Source of the DNA: Acholeplasmatales bacterium
GTDB lineage: Bacteria > Bacillota_I > Bacilli_A > Acholeplasmatales > Anaeroplasmataceae
Assembly: GCA_024681175.1 (NCBI GenBank)
Contig: JAILBI010000197.1
Location: forward strand, 1-5,171
Reading direction: 5' to 3'
Length of the DNA: 5,171 nt
A program made the translations under genes and the position numbers. Within the stretch, counting starts at the first letter, position 1, and the number at the start of each line of letters is the position of its first letter. The notes below the pieces were generated by a model, which searched no databases, was not told where the DNA came from, and saw only the letters and a program-made list of their open reading frames with translations. This document shows positions 1 through 5,108 of this stretch, one piece after another.

Positions 1-8
1 TACATATA

Positions 9-37
9 TTGATATTTATCATCCAATATTGTACTAT
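9..37 (+). promoter_or_regulatory. Putative sigma-A promoter of the small lipoprotein gene
   Basis: A -35 box TTGATA (9-14, one mismatch to TTGACA) is followed after exactly 17 bp by a -10-like TACTAT (32-37, four of six matches to TATAAT). Transcription would start near 44-46 and leave a leader of about 43 nt before the ATG at 88. The spacing is ideal but the -10 is weak. Better -10 matches nearby (TATTAT at 37-42) are at the wrong distance. In such A+T-rich DNA chance matches are frequent. Confidence 0.45.
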
Positions 38-75
38 ATTATATAGTTAGTGTTTTTATTTTACAATTAAAAAAA

Positions 76-81
76 GAGGAG
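76..81 (+). promoter_or_regulatory. Ribosome binding site GAGGAG
   Basis: GAGGAG lies six bases upstream of the ATG at 88 and is a strong Shine-Dalgarno match. It fixes that ATG as the start, in agreement with the signal peptide beginning at residue 1. Confidence 0.85.
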
Positions 82-87
82 AAAGAA

Positions 88-774
88 ATGAAAAAGAAAT
101 TATTAGGCGCATTTGCGTTAACTGGTTTATTATGCTTAACAGCATGTGGCAGTAAAGAAAATTCTGCTAAAAAAGCATTCTACAATGCTTATAATTTTAC
201 AGATGTAGAGAATTATACTACTGAAACAAAGGCTTATTATAATGGAGAGCTTACATCTGTAACAACAGTTGAAAGAGATGGTATTTATGCCAAAGCAACA
301 ATTAGCTATGTTCAAAATCCTGAGTCTGAGTATCTAAAGGACCAAATAGCATATTATGTTCTAGATTTTGATAATGATTATTTAGCTTTGTTTCTATATG
401 AAGATAATGAATATACAAAAGAAAGTACATTATCTACAGCTGAAGTTAAAGAAGTATTTAATGATGCTAAACAATTAGAAAATAATTTATTTGATAAATT
501 AACATATGATAAAGAAAAACAAACATATAGCGCTACAGGTTTGAAATATAGTGAAATATTTGACCTAGATGTTTCTTATTTAGATAATTATTCATTTGAT
601 TATTTTGCTCAATTTGATGATGGAAAGGTTGTAAGTGTTGTTTGTGAAGGTACATATACAAGTACTTATTCAACATTTACATCAAGAACAGAAGAAACTA
701 TTACTTATGGCACAGCTATAGTAGTGTTCCCAGATGAATTACTAGAAATTATTGAAGAGGATAGAAAGAATTAA
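88..774 (+). CDS. Predicted lipoprotein of unknown function
   Basis: A 228-residue protein with a classic type-II signal peptide: a Lys-rich start (MKKK), a hydrophobic core at about residues 5-17 and the lipobox LTAC with the lipidated Cys at residue 20. The mature protein should be anchored to the outer face of the membrane. The rest (21-228) is acidic and rich in Asp, Glu, Tyr and Thr. It shows alternating beta-type stretches (about residues 40-105 and 165-215), no further membrane segment and no catalytic motif that I recognise. The pattern of Tyr/Thr-rich strands after a short helix (KKAFYNAYNF) could fit a small beta-rich lipoprotein fold, but this is inference. The start is set by the GAGGAG ribosome site six bases upstream. 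No convincing terminator follows. A decayed copy of a similar signal peptide begins directly after the stop, so this may once have been a pair of related lipoprotein genes. Confidence 0.9.
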   Translation: MKKKLLGAFALTGLLCLTACGSKENSAKKAFYNAYNFTDVENYTTETKAYYNGELTSVTTVERDGIYAKATISYVQNPESEYLKDQIAYYVLDFDNDYLALFLYEDNEYTKESTLSTAEVKEVFNDAKQLENNLFDKLTYDKEKQTYSATGLKYSEIFDLDVSYLDNYSFDYFAQFDDGKVVSVVCEGTYTSTYSTFTSRTEETITYGTAIVVFPDELLEIIEEDRKN

Positions 775-775
775 A

Positions 776-858
776 ATAAAAAAATTATTATTAGGCATAC
801 AGCCTTAAGTGGTTTATGTTGTTTAATTTTTCTCATTGCTATTCCTTTCATTCTATAA
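776..858 (+). pseudogene. Decayed signal-peptide remnant of a second lipoprotein-like gene
   Basis: Two bases past the preceding stop, the sequence reads IKKLLLGI from an ATA codon at 776 where an ATG would be expected. After a frame change near 800-801 it reads ALSGLCCLIFLIAIPFIL before a TAA at 856-858. Aligned to the start of the neighbouring lipoprotein gene (KKKLLGAFALTGLLCLTAC) the resemblance is clear at protein and DNA level: KKLL-G, then a Leu-x-Gly-Leu core with shared codons such as GGTTTA. One base appears to be missing between the two halves. No lipobox Cys and no mature domain remain. I read it as the eroded 5' end of a paralogous gene, perhaps cut off when the adjacent insertion element arrived. 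Chance similarity of an A+T-rich, Leu-coding stretch is the main alternative. Confidence 0.45.
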
Positions 859-939
859 ATAAAAAAGAACACATTAGATTTAAATGATATGATATCTCCA
901 AAGTAGACAAATAAAATAATTAAAAGAGAAAAGGATAAC

Positions 940-955
940 AATCCCCTAGGGGATT
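940..955. repeat. GC-rich perfect 16-bp palindrome in the IS leader
   Basis: AATCCCCTAGGGGATT is a perfect palindrome. It is followed directly by the overlapping palindrome TCGCGA (955-960). In RNA it could fold as a six-base-pair stem with a CTAG tetraloop; in DNA it could be a dimeric protein site. It is one of the few G+C-rich spots in the window and sits between the left IS end and the hairpin before the transposase start. Its function is unknown. Confidence 0.6.
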
Positions 956-960
956 CGCGA

Positions 961-1002
961 TACCTCCAAATTATTGTAAGTCTACTTTGGAGGTATTTTT
1001 TT
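961..1002 (+). terminator. Hairpin plus T-tract that buries the transposase ribosome site
   Basis: TACCTCCAAA (961-970) and TTTGGAGGTA (986-995) form a perfect ten-base-pair stem around a 15-base loop, followed at once by seven T's (996-1002). This has the shape of an intrinsic terminator. The right arm also contains GGAGG (989-993), the Shine-Dalgarno for the transposase ATG eight bases beyond the GGAGGT. The right arm can pair alternatively with CTCCAAAGTAGAC at 896-908, a perfect 13-bp match to 980-992. Transcripts entering from outside should therefore be stopped or not translated, a known style of IS self-limitation (shown for example for IS10 and IS50). Whether it terminates or only blocks translation is inference. 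Confidence 0.65.
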
Positions 1003-1485
1003 ATGGGAAGAAAAGCAAAATATAGTAAGGAACTAAAACTAGAGATTATTAAAAGATATTTAAAAGGTGAATCAGCAATTTCATTAGTAAATGAATATGG
1101 ATTACCTAAGAGAGCGGATGATCAAATACGTAAATGGGTTCATATATATGAATCATTAGGTGCTAAACCATTATTCCACAGTGATAGAGGATTTCAATAC
1201 ACATCTAAACAATTCAAAATTAAATTGGATCAAGCTGGGACGATACAATCTATGTCTAGAGTTGGAAGATGTATAGATAACGGACCTATGGAAGGATTTT
1301 GGGGAACACTAAAATCTGAAATGTTTTATGGTTAAAGATGGGATGATGAATCATCCCTTAGATAAGCAATAATTAAATATATAAATTTTTACAATAATGA
1401 GAGGTTACAAGCAAATTTAAAAGGCATGACCCCAAATCAATTTGAAAATCATGCCAATCCTAATTTACTACCTTTAGTTATTTAA
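1003..1485 (+). pseudogene. IS3/IS150-group transposase, OrfA-OrfB deletion fusion with in-frame stops
   Basis: The first open stretch (1003-1335, 110 residues) joins two distant parts of an IS3 transposase. Residues 1-53 are the N-terminal helix-turn-helix of OrfA (GRKAKYSKELKLEIIKRYL, then LPKRADDQIRKW). From about residue 54 it is the last part of the OrfB rve/DDE domain, with HSDRGFQYTS and SRVGRCIDNGPMEGFWG. D61 and E97 are separated by exactly 35 residues, matching the D(35)E spacing of the family. The end of OrfA, the frameshift region and the OrfB N-terminus, including the first catalytic Asp, are deleted, so it cannot be active. After the TAA at 1333 the same frame continues with typical OrfB tail sequence (YINFYNNERLQ, then KGMTPNQFENHA), crosses a second TAA at 1363, and ends at the TAA at 1483-1485. 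Both internal stops look like point mutations. The start ATG has GGAGGT eight bases upstream, inside a hairpin. Confidence 0.88.
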
Positions 1486-1555
1486 TTATTTTTTACTTTG
1501 GTGTGTCCACTTGACAAACCCCAGTTCAAAGTTATCCATACTGTATTTTTTAATC

Positions 1556-4500
1556 TTATAAGAACATATCTAATAAAGGTCTAATACCATAAATTTCAGT
1601 AACAACTTGAGATGATGTTGAACCTTGATTTGATATATTTGTAGCATTAATATTTGAATTTTGTGGACTTCTTGTCCAATATGCAGAATATCCTGCAGTT
1701 GTAGAAGTTGTTGATACATTTAATCCTTGTATTTTTGCATAATCAGTAGAAGATGCCTTTTTTAATGTGTTATTATTCTTTATATATTGATTAAATTCTG
1801 CAACTGACATTAAATATACTTTATCACTGAAAATTCCATCTAAGGCATAATCATTTGTTGTTTTGCCTGTTGATTGTACACTATTATCTGTTAAATTTAA
1901 TGAATTATTTTTATGTCTATATAAATCAAATACTGTATCATAAAAATCATTATTTAACCAATTTTTAATAGACGATTCTTCATAATTTGTTGGATAGATT
2001 GTATTTAATCCATCAATTCTATTTGATGTATTAATATACCAATTTTGAGCATCAATAATAAATCTTGATATTATTATAGTATCTCCATATGTTGTAGTTT
2101 CAAGTATATCCCATAAAACTGGCTCAAATTTAAAATAATAAACTTTATTTAATTCATAACCATTATCATCAACATAAGAATTACCTATAGAAGCAGCCAT
2201 GGTTGTTTTTGATCCTCTATATTTGATGAAATATACCGCTCTATAATCTTTTACACCATCATTATCAAGATCTATATCTTTATACCACATATAATTGCTT
2301 ATAGTGTCATCATCATAATAATTATAATTTTTCCAATCATAATTATGTTCTGCATCTGGTAAATTTCCAATTTTATTATCTAATTCTGATTTTATTTCAT
2401 CATCAGTAACCTTTGATTGAGGATAAAAACCATATTCTATAACTTTATTATTTGTATTTTCAACATATTTATATAATAAGAATTTGGCTCTAATGATTGT
2501 ATCTTGTTCAGTCATTGTATATGTATAAGATTGATTTGTAGATAATAATTCCATTGAAGAACCATTAACCTTATACCAGCCTACAAATGTTACAGATTCT
2601 TCCTTAGGTACACAAACAAGTGTTACAGTATTTCCTGCAGATATTTTTTCGTTTTCTAAAATAGTAAATGTTCCTGCAATATTGTAATATTGTTTTCCAT
2701 CAGGTACATCATTTGAACTATTGTAACAAGGAGTAGTAGTTAAAGTATAATAAACCCATTTTGCAGTTAATGTTAAATTAGAATTAATATTAAATGTATA
2801 AGATGAAGAAGATGATATCTTTTCATCACCATTATACCAACCATTAAATGTATAACCATAATCAAAATCAGCCTCAGCAGTTAAAGTAACTGATGCACCT
2901 GAATTAAATTCTTGATTTGTATATGAAGTAATATTTCCTGCATTAGAATTATCGTTAATTGTAGTTAATGTATATTTAGTATCAGGTATTGATGATGTGA
3001 TCCATTTTGCAGTTAAAACCAAATTAGAATTAATATTAAATGTATATGATGAAGAAGATGATATCTTTTCATCACCATTATACCAACCATCAAATTCAAA
3101 TCCGGAATTTTTATTTGCAGTTAAAGTAACTGATGCACCTTCATCAAATTCTTGATTTGTATATGAAGTAATATTTCCTGCATTAGAATTATCATTAATT
3201 GTTGTTAATGTATATTTATTTGTTTGTGGATTAGAATTTTGACCCCAAATTGTAATTTTCTCATCTACATAATGCCAATAATTACCTTCAATTGTTGGCT
3301 CATTTTCATTATAATAATAAATTATTACATCATTAGATAAATAAGTATTATATTGAGTATTATTTATTATATTATTCCAATTTTCCTCTGTTCCTTTGTA
3401 ATAAATTTTTGACAATGAAGAATTAAAAAATTGCCATCCACCATCAAATCCAGCAAAAGAAGATGGAATATATAGACTTTCTAGATGATTAAAGTAAGAA
3501 AATAATTGACTCTTAAAATATGTAATGCCTTCAGGTAAAATAATATTTGTTTGTAATGAATATTTTTTTCCATTATGTAAGGTAGTACCATTATCATCTA
3601 AGAAATATACATAACCTCCATTTTTACCAACAGGAATAGCTGTATTATTACTTTTGTAAATATTATTATAATCTATCCAAGTGCCATCATAATAAAAATT
3701 AATTTCATTATTTTTAGCAAAAGCAAAACCGCCTAACCATTCAATAGAACTTGGTAGGGTAATAGCTGTGAAATTATTTTCTATATTAAATGCATAATCA
3801 TAAATACCAGTTGTACCATCCGGGATAACTATTTCTGTAAAATCACCTTCAGCAAGACCTTTAATAACGTTTTTATCATTATCGTCATATATGAAATGTT
3901 CTTGTTTATATGCAATATGAGTATTTTCATTCCATTTTGCAGTTAAAACCAAATTAGAATTAATATTAAATGTATATGATGAAGAAGATGATATCTTTTC
4001 ATCACCATTATACCAACCATCAAATAAATAACCTAATTTTGGATTTGCATATAATGTAACTTCATCACCTTCATTATATTTTTCATTATTAAATGAAGTG
4101 ATATCACCATTATTAGAATTATCATTAATTGTTGTTAATGTGTATGTTGTTTGAGGTGTAGATGAAATCCATTTAGCGGTTAAAACCAAATTAGAATTAA
4201 TATTAAATGTATAAGATGAAGAAGATGATATCTTTTCATCACCATTATACCAACCATCAAATTCAAATCCGGATTTTGGATTTGCAGTTAAAGTAACTGA
4301 TTCACCTTCATCAAATTCTTGATTTGTATATGAAGTAATATTTCCTGCATTAGAATTATCATTAATTGTTGTTAATGTATATTTAGTAGTCTCGCCTTGA
4401 ATTTTTTTCCATCTTACAAATAAAACTGTATTATGATCAATATTAAATGTGTATAATGGACTATCACTTACTTTATCATCACCTTCATACCAGCCATCAA

Positions 4501-4975
4501 ATTCATATCCTTCATTTGCAGATGCCAAAACACTAACTTCATCTCCCTCTTTAAGTCTTTGATCTTGATAATCAGAGATGCTACCACCTTTAGTATCTAC
4601 ATTAATTGTATTTAATGCATATGTTTTAAAATCCATATGCCATTTTGCAGTTAATTCTAAATCTGAATAAATAGTAAATCTATAGTTAGTTTCGTCACTT
4701 ATTTTATCCTCACCATAATACCAACCTTCAAAAGAATAACCATATTGTGGTGTTGCAAGTAAAATTATTTCAGTTCCAATATTTAATTTTAAGTTGTTAT
4801 AATTAGTAATTGTTCCTGCAAATAAATCAGAGTTTATTGTTGTTAAAACACATTTATCAATTTGTTTTTCTGATGTCTTATCATTATTTTCATTATTTTT
4901 CTTGCCACAGCTAATAATAGATGCTGTACCTAATAAAGCTAAAAATGATAACGCAACATATTTAAATTTTTTCAT
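1556..4975 (-). CDS. Large surface lipoprotein: InlB-like B-repeats, BspA-type LRR block and DUF6273-like C-terminus
   Basis: The protein has 1139 residues from the ATG at 4975, which has AGGAGG at the right distance; a TTG at 4990 in the same frame overlaps that ribosome site and is unlikely. Residues 1-23 are a type-II signal peptide with lipobox IISC (lipidated Cys23). A polar Asn/Lys/Glu linker follows. B-repeats of 71 residues (List_Bact_rpt/Flg_new type, each with a core like FDGWYNGDEKIS and ending LTAKW) occupy 42-112, 119-189, 199-269 and 278-348. Residues about 352-575 form a BspA-type LRR block with TEIVIP, ITLPSSIEWLGGFAFA, the typical YYKGTEENWNNI end and a WHYVD segment. Repeats resume at 588-658 and 668-740, with a divergent copy at about 742-832. 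Residues 844-1139 resemble DUF6273 (YGFYPQS, PVLWDIL, SIKNWLNNDFYDTVF, YWTRSP, GIRPLLDM). There is no LPXTG motif or other membrane segment, so anchoring is by lipid. A role in adhesion or surface display is inferred from the architecture. No terminator is visible after the stop. Confidence 0.93.
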   Translation of the reverse strand: MKKFKYVALSFLALLGTASIISCGKKNNENNDKTSEKQIDKCVLTTINSDLFAGTITNYNNLKLNIGTEIILLATPQYGYSFEGWYYGEDKISDETNYRFTIYSDLELTAKWHMDFKTYALNTINVDTKGGSISDYQDQRLKEGDEVSVLASANEGYEFDGWYEGDDKVSDSPLYTFNIDHNTVLFVRWKKIQGETTKYTLTTINDNSNAGNITSYTNQEFDEGESVTLTANPKSGFEFDGWYNGDEKISSSSSYTFNINSNLVLTAKWISSTPQTTYTLTTINDNSNNGDITSFNNEKYNEGDEVTLYANPKLGYLFDGWYNGDEKISSSSSYTFNINSNLVLTAKWNENTHIAYKQEHFIYDDNDKNVIKGLAEGDFTEIVIPDGTTGIYDYAFNIENNFTAITLPSSIEWLGGFAFAKNNEINFYYDGTWIDYNNIYKSNNTAIPVGKNGGYVYFLDDNGTTLHNGKKYSLQTNIILPEGITYFKSQLFSYFNHLESLYIPSSFAGFDGGWQFFNSSLSKIYYKGTEENWNNIINNTQYNTYLSNDVIIYYYNENEPTIEGNYWHYVDEKITIWGQNSNPQTNKYTLTTINDNSNAGNITSYTNQEFDEGASVTLTANKNSGFEFDGWYNGDEKISSSSSYTFNINSNLVLTAKWITSSIPDTKYTLTTINDNSNAGNITSYTNQEFNSGASVTLTAEADFDYGYTFNGWYNGDEKISSSSSYTFNINSNLTLTAKWVYYTLTTTPCYNSSNDVPDGKQYYNIAGTFTILENEKISAGNTVTLVCVPKEESVTFVGWYKVNGSSMELLSTNQSYTYTMTEQDTIIRAKFLLYKYVENTNNKVIEYGFYPQSKVTDDEIKSELDNKIGNLPDAEHNYDWKNYNYYDDDTISNYMWYKDIDLDNDGVKDYRAVYFIKYRGSKTTMAASIGNSYVDDNGYELNKVYYFKFEPVLWDILETTTYGDTIIISRFIIDAQNWYINTSNRIDGLNTIYPTNYEESSIKNWLNNDFYDTVFDLYRHKNNSLNLTDNSVQSTGKTTNDYALDGIFSDKVYLMSVAEFNQYIKNNNTLKKASSTDYAKIQGLNVSTTSTTAGYSAYWTRSPQNSNINATNISNQGSTSSQVVTEIYGIRPLLDMFL
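1559..2446 (-). other. DUF6273-like C-terminal domain with a calcium-loop-like insert
   Basis: Residues 844-1139 of the large lipoprotein. Landmarks in order are IEYGFYPQS (847), a tryptophan-rich stretch WYKDIDLDNDG (897), YRAVYFIKYR, FEPVLWDIL, SIKNWLNNDFYDTVF (1002), DKVYLMSVAEF (1051), YWTRSP (1099) and GIRPLLDM at the end. These match the usual DUF6273 pattern (FGxYPQ, PIxWxVL, S-x-I-R-x-W-L-N, LRSP, GVRP) from memory; no profile search was possible. Residues 902-910 read DLDNDGVKD, a DxDxDGxxD pattern typical of calcium-binding loops. The function of the domain is not established. Confidence 0.7.
2756..3214 (-). repeat. Second block of InlB-like B-repeats (copies 5 and 6)
   Basis: Two tandem protein repeats: copy 5 at residues 588-658 (DNA 3002-3214) and copy 6 at 668-740 (DNA 2756-2974), separated by a nine-residue linker ITSSIPDTK. 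Copy 6 has two extra residues in its middle (DFDYGYTFNGWY in place of the usual SGFEFDGWY). Both end in the block SSSSSYTFNINSNL followed by LTAKW. A strongly divergent seventh copy follows at residues about 742-832, recognisable by FVGWYKV and the end IRAKF. The coding DNA of these copies remains very similar to copies 3 and 4 across the intervening LRR block. Confidence 0.9.
3001..3095 (-). repeat. 95-bp exact repeat, copy in B-repeat 5
   Basis: This 95-bp stretch is identical, base for base, to 3931-4025. It encodes the second half of a B-repeat, from FDGWY to LTAKW. The match ends sharply on both sides (A versus T at 3000/3930, T versus A at 3096/4026). The neighbouring 83 bp at 3136-3218 are identical instead to 4303-4385 in repeat 3. 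Confidence 0.95.
3251..3922 (-). other. BspA-type leucine-rich-repeat block between B-repeat blocks
   Basis: Residues about 352-575 of the large lipoprotein. Two LRR_5-like units are visible: TEIVIPDGTTGIYDYAFN then FTAITLPSSIEWLGGFAFA, and later NIILPEGITYFKSQLF then LESLYIPSSF. Each group closes with an aromatic-glycine-threonine motif (YYDGTWIDYNNI; YYKGTEENWNNI), as is usual in BspA-family proteins, and the block ends in YWHYVDEKITIW. Such LRR blocks commonly mediate binding to host or bacterial surfaces; the ligand here is unknown. The units are fewer and more degenerate than in long BspA proteins. Confidence 0.8.
3931..4025 (-). repeat. 95-bp exact repeat, copy in B-repeat 4
   Basis: This stretch is identical over 95 bp to 3001-3095, about 0.8 kb away on the other side of the LRR block. 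It encodes the second half of B-repeat 4. Its first half, in contrast, differs clearly from the other copies (NNGDITSFNNEKYNEGDEV). Confidence 0.95.
3932..4852 (-). repeat. First block of InlB-like B-repeats (copies 1 to 4)
   Basis: Four protein repeats of exactly 71 residues each: copy 1 at residues 42-112 (DNA 4640-4852), copy 2 at 119-189 (4409-4621), copy 3 at 199-269 (4169-4381) and copy 4 at 278-348 (3932-4144), with linkers of six to nine residues. The shared pattern is Y-x-L-x-T-I-N at the start, a Gly-x-Ile/x-Ser/Thr turn, EG-x-x-V in the middle, G-Y/F-x-F-D/E-G-W-Y, then K-I/V-S and a final aromatic W. Copies 1 and 2 are clearly diverged; 3 and 4 resemble each other and copies 5 and 6 closely. 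The pattern is that of the Listeria-Bacteroides (InlB B) repeat, a ubiquitin-like beta-grasp module. Confidence 0.92.
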
Positions 4976-4981
4976 TTTCTT

Positions 4982-4987
4982 CCTCCT
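4982..4987 (-). promoter_or_regulatory. Ribosome binding site AGGAGG that decides the start of the large lipoprotein
   Basis: On the minus strand the sequence TTGAGGAGGAAGAAAATG contains AGGAGG at 4987-4982, six bases before the ATG at 4975. An in-frame TTG at 4990-4988 abuts this site and would place five extra residues (MRRKK) before the signal peptide. The Shine-Dalgarno cannot serve the TTG, so the ATG is the start. Confidence 0.9.
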
Positions 4988-5002
4988 CAATAAAACATTT
5001 AC

Positions 5003-5032
5003 ATTATAAATATAATATGTTTTTAAGAAGAA
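5003..5032 (-). promoter_or_regulatory. Putative promoter of the large lipoprotein gene
   Basis: On the minus strand a perfect -10 TATAAT lies at 5008-5003. An 18-bp spacer separates it from TTCTTC at 5032-5027, a weak -35; TTCTTA at 5029-5024 is an alternative with a 15-bp spacer. Transcription would start near 4996, about ten bases before the ribosome site, giving a very short leader. A promoter is expected here because a terminator for the upstream gene lies at 5078-5108. The -35 is poor, and A+T-rich DNA gives many false -10 matches. Confidence 0.45.
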
Positions 5033-5077
5033 TTTAATAATAAATTATTATTTATGGCAAAAATTTGAATTTTAATT

Positions 5078-5108
5078 AAAAAAGCGTTAAATTTTAAATT
5101 AACGCTTT
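5078..5108 (-). terminator. Intrinsic terminator after the AraC-family gene
   Basis: On the minus strand AAAGCGTTAA (5108-5099) pairs with TTAACGCTTT (5090-5081) in a perfect ten-base-pair stem around an eight-base loop, and the right arm runs into six consecutive T's (5083-5078). The left arm contains the last two codons and the TAA stop of the AraC-family gene. In the plus direction there is no T-tract, so it acts one way only. The stem has just three G-C pairs, so its efficiency may be modest. Confidence 0.75.

Larger units (their letters stand above)
896..1516 (+). mobile_element. Degenerate, internally deleted IS3-family (IS150-group) element
   Basis: The element is about 620 bp, roughly half or less of a typical IS3-family member. 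Its ends form an imperfect inverted repeat. CTCCAAAGTA (896-905) matches the complement of TACTTTGGTG (1494-1503) at nine of ten positions, and further inward AAATAATTAAA (914-924) is the exact complement of 1481-1491. The left copy carries about six extra bases between the two blocks. On the right the likely tip runs on to TTGACA at about 1516 (5'-TGTCAAGTGGACAC read inward). No matching tip is found on the left, so that end is diverged or lost and the left boundary is approximate. No target duplication could be assigned. Inside are a structured leader and a transposase pseudogene. It cannot move by itself, but it could be a substrate for a full-length relative elsewhere in the genome. Confidence 0.75.

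Noticed and set aside
888..893. TATGAT as a -10 box for an IS promoter
   Set aside because: No acceptable -35 lies 16-18 bp upstream (the bases there are AAGAAC), so I could not support a promoter.
961..1002. The hairpin leader as a riboswitch or T-box
   Set aside because: No T-box or known aptamer motif is present, and its position inside an IS immediately before the transposase start fits an expression barrier better.
1003..1485. Reading the stops at 1333 and 1363 as recoding or an alternative genetic code
   Set aside because: Both are TAA at positions where relatives have ordinary residues, and the gene already lacks its catalytic centre; other genes in the window use TAA only as a stop.
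1537..1551. ATACTGTAT plus six T's as a plus-strand terminator for the transposase
   Set aside because: The symmetric arms leave a one-base loop, so no stable RNA hairpin can form.
2756..4852. The repeated DNA as a CRISPR array or mobile repeat
   Set aside because: The repeats are in one open reading frame, 71-73 codons long, and code for a known extracellular repeat type; there are no short repeat-spacer units.
5035..5050. Inverted repeat TAATAAT-AA-ATTATTA upstream of the large lipoprotein promoter, a possible operator
   Set aside because: It is made only of A and T in a very A+T-rich intergenic stretch where such symmetry is common by chance; no second copy or known motif supports it.
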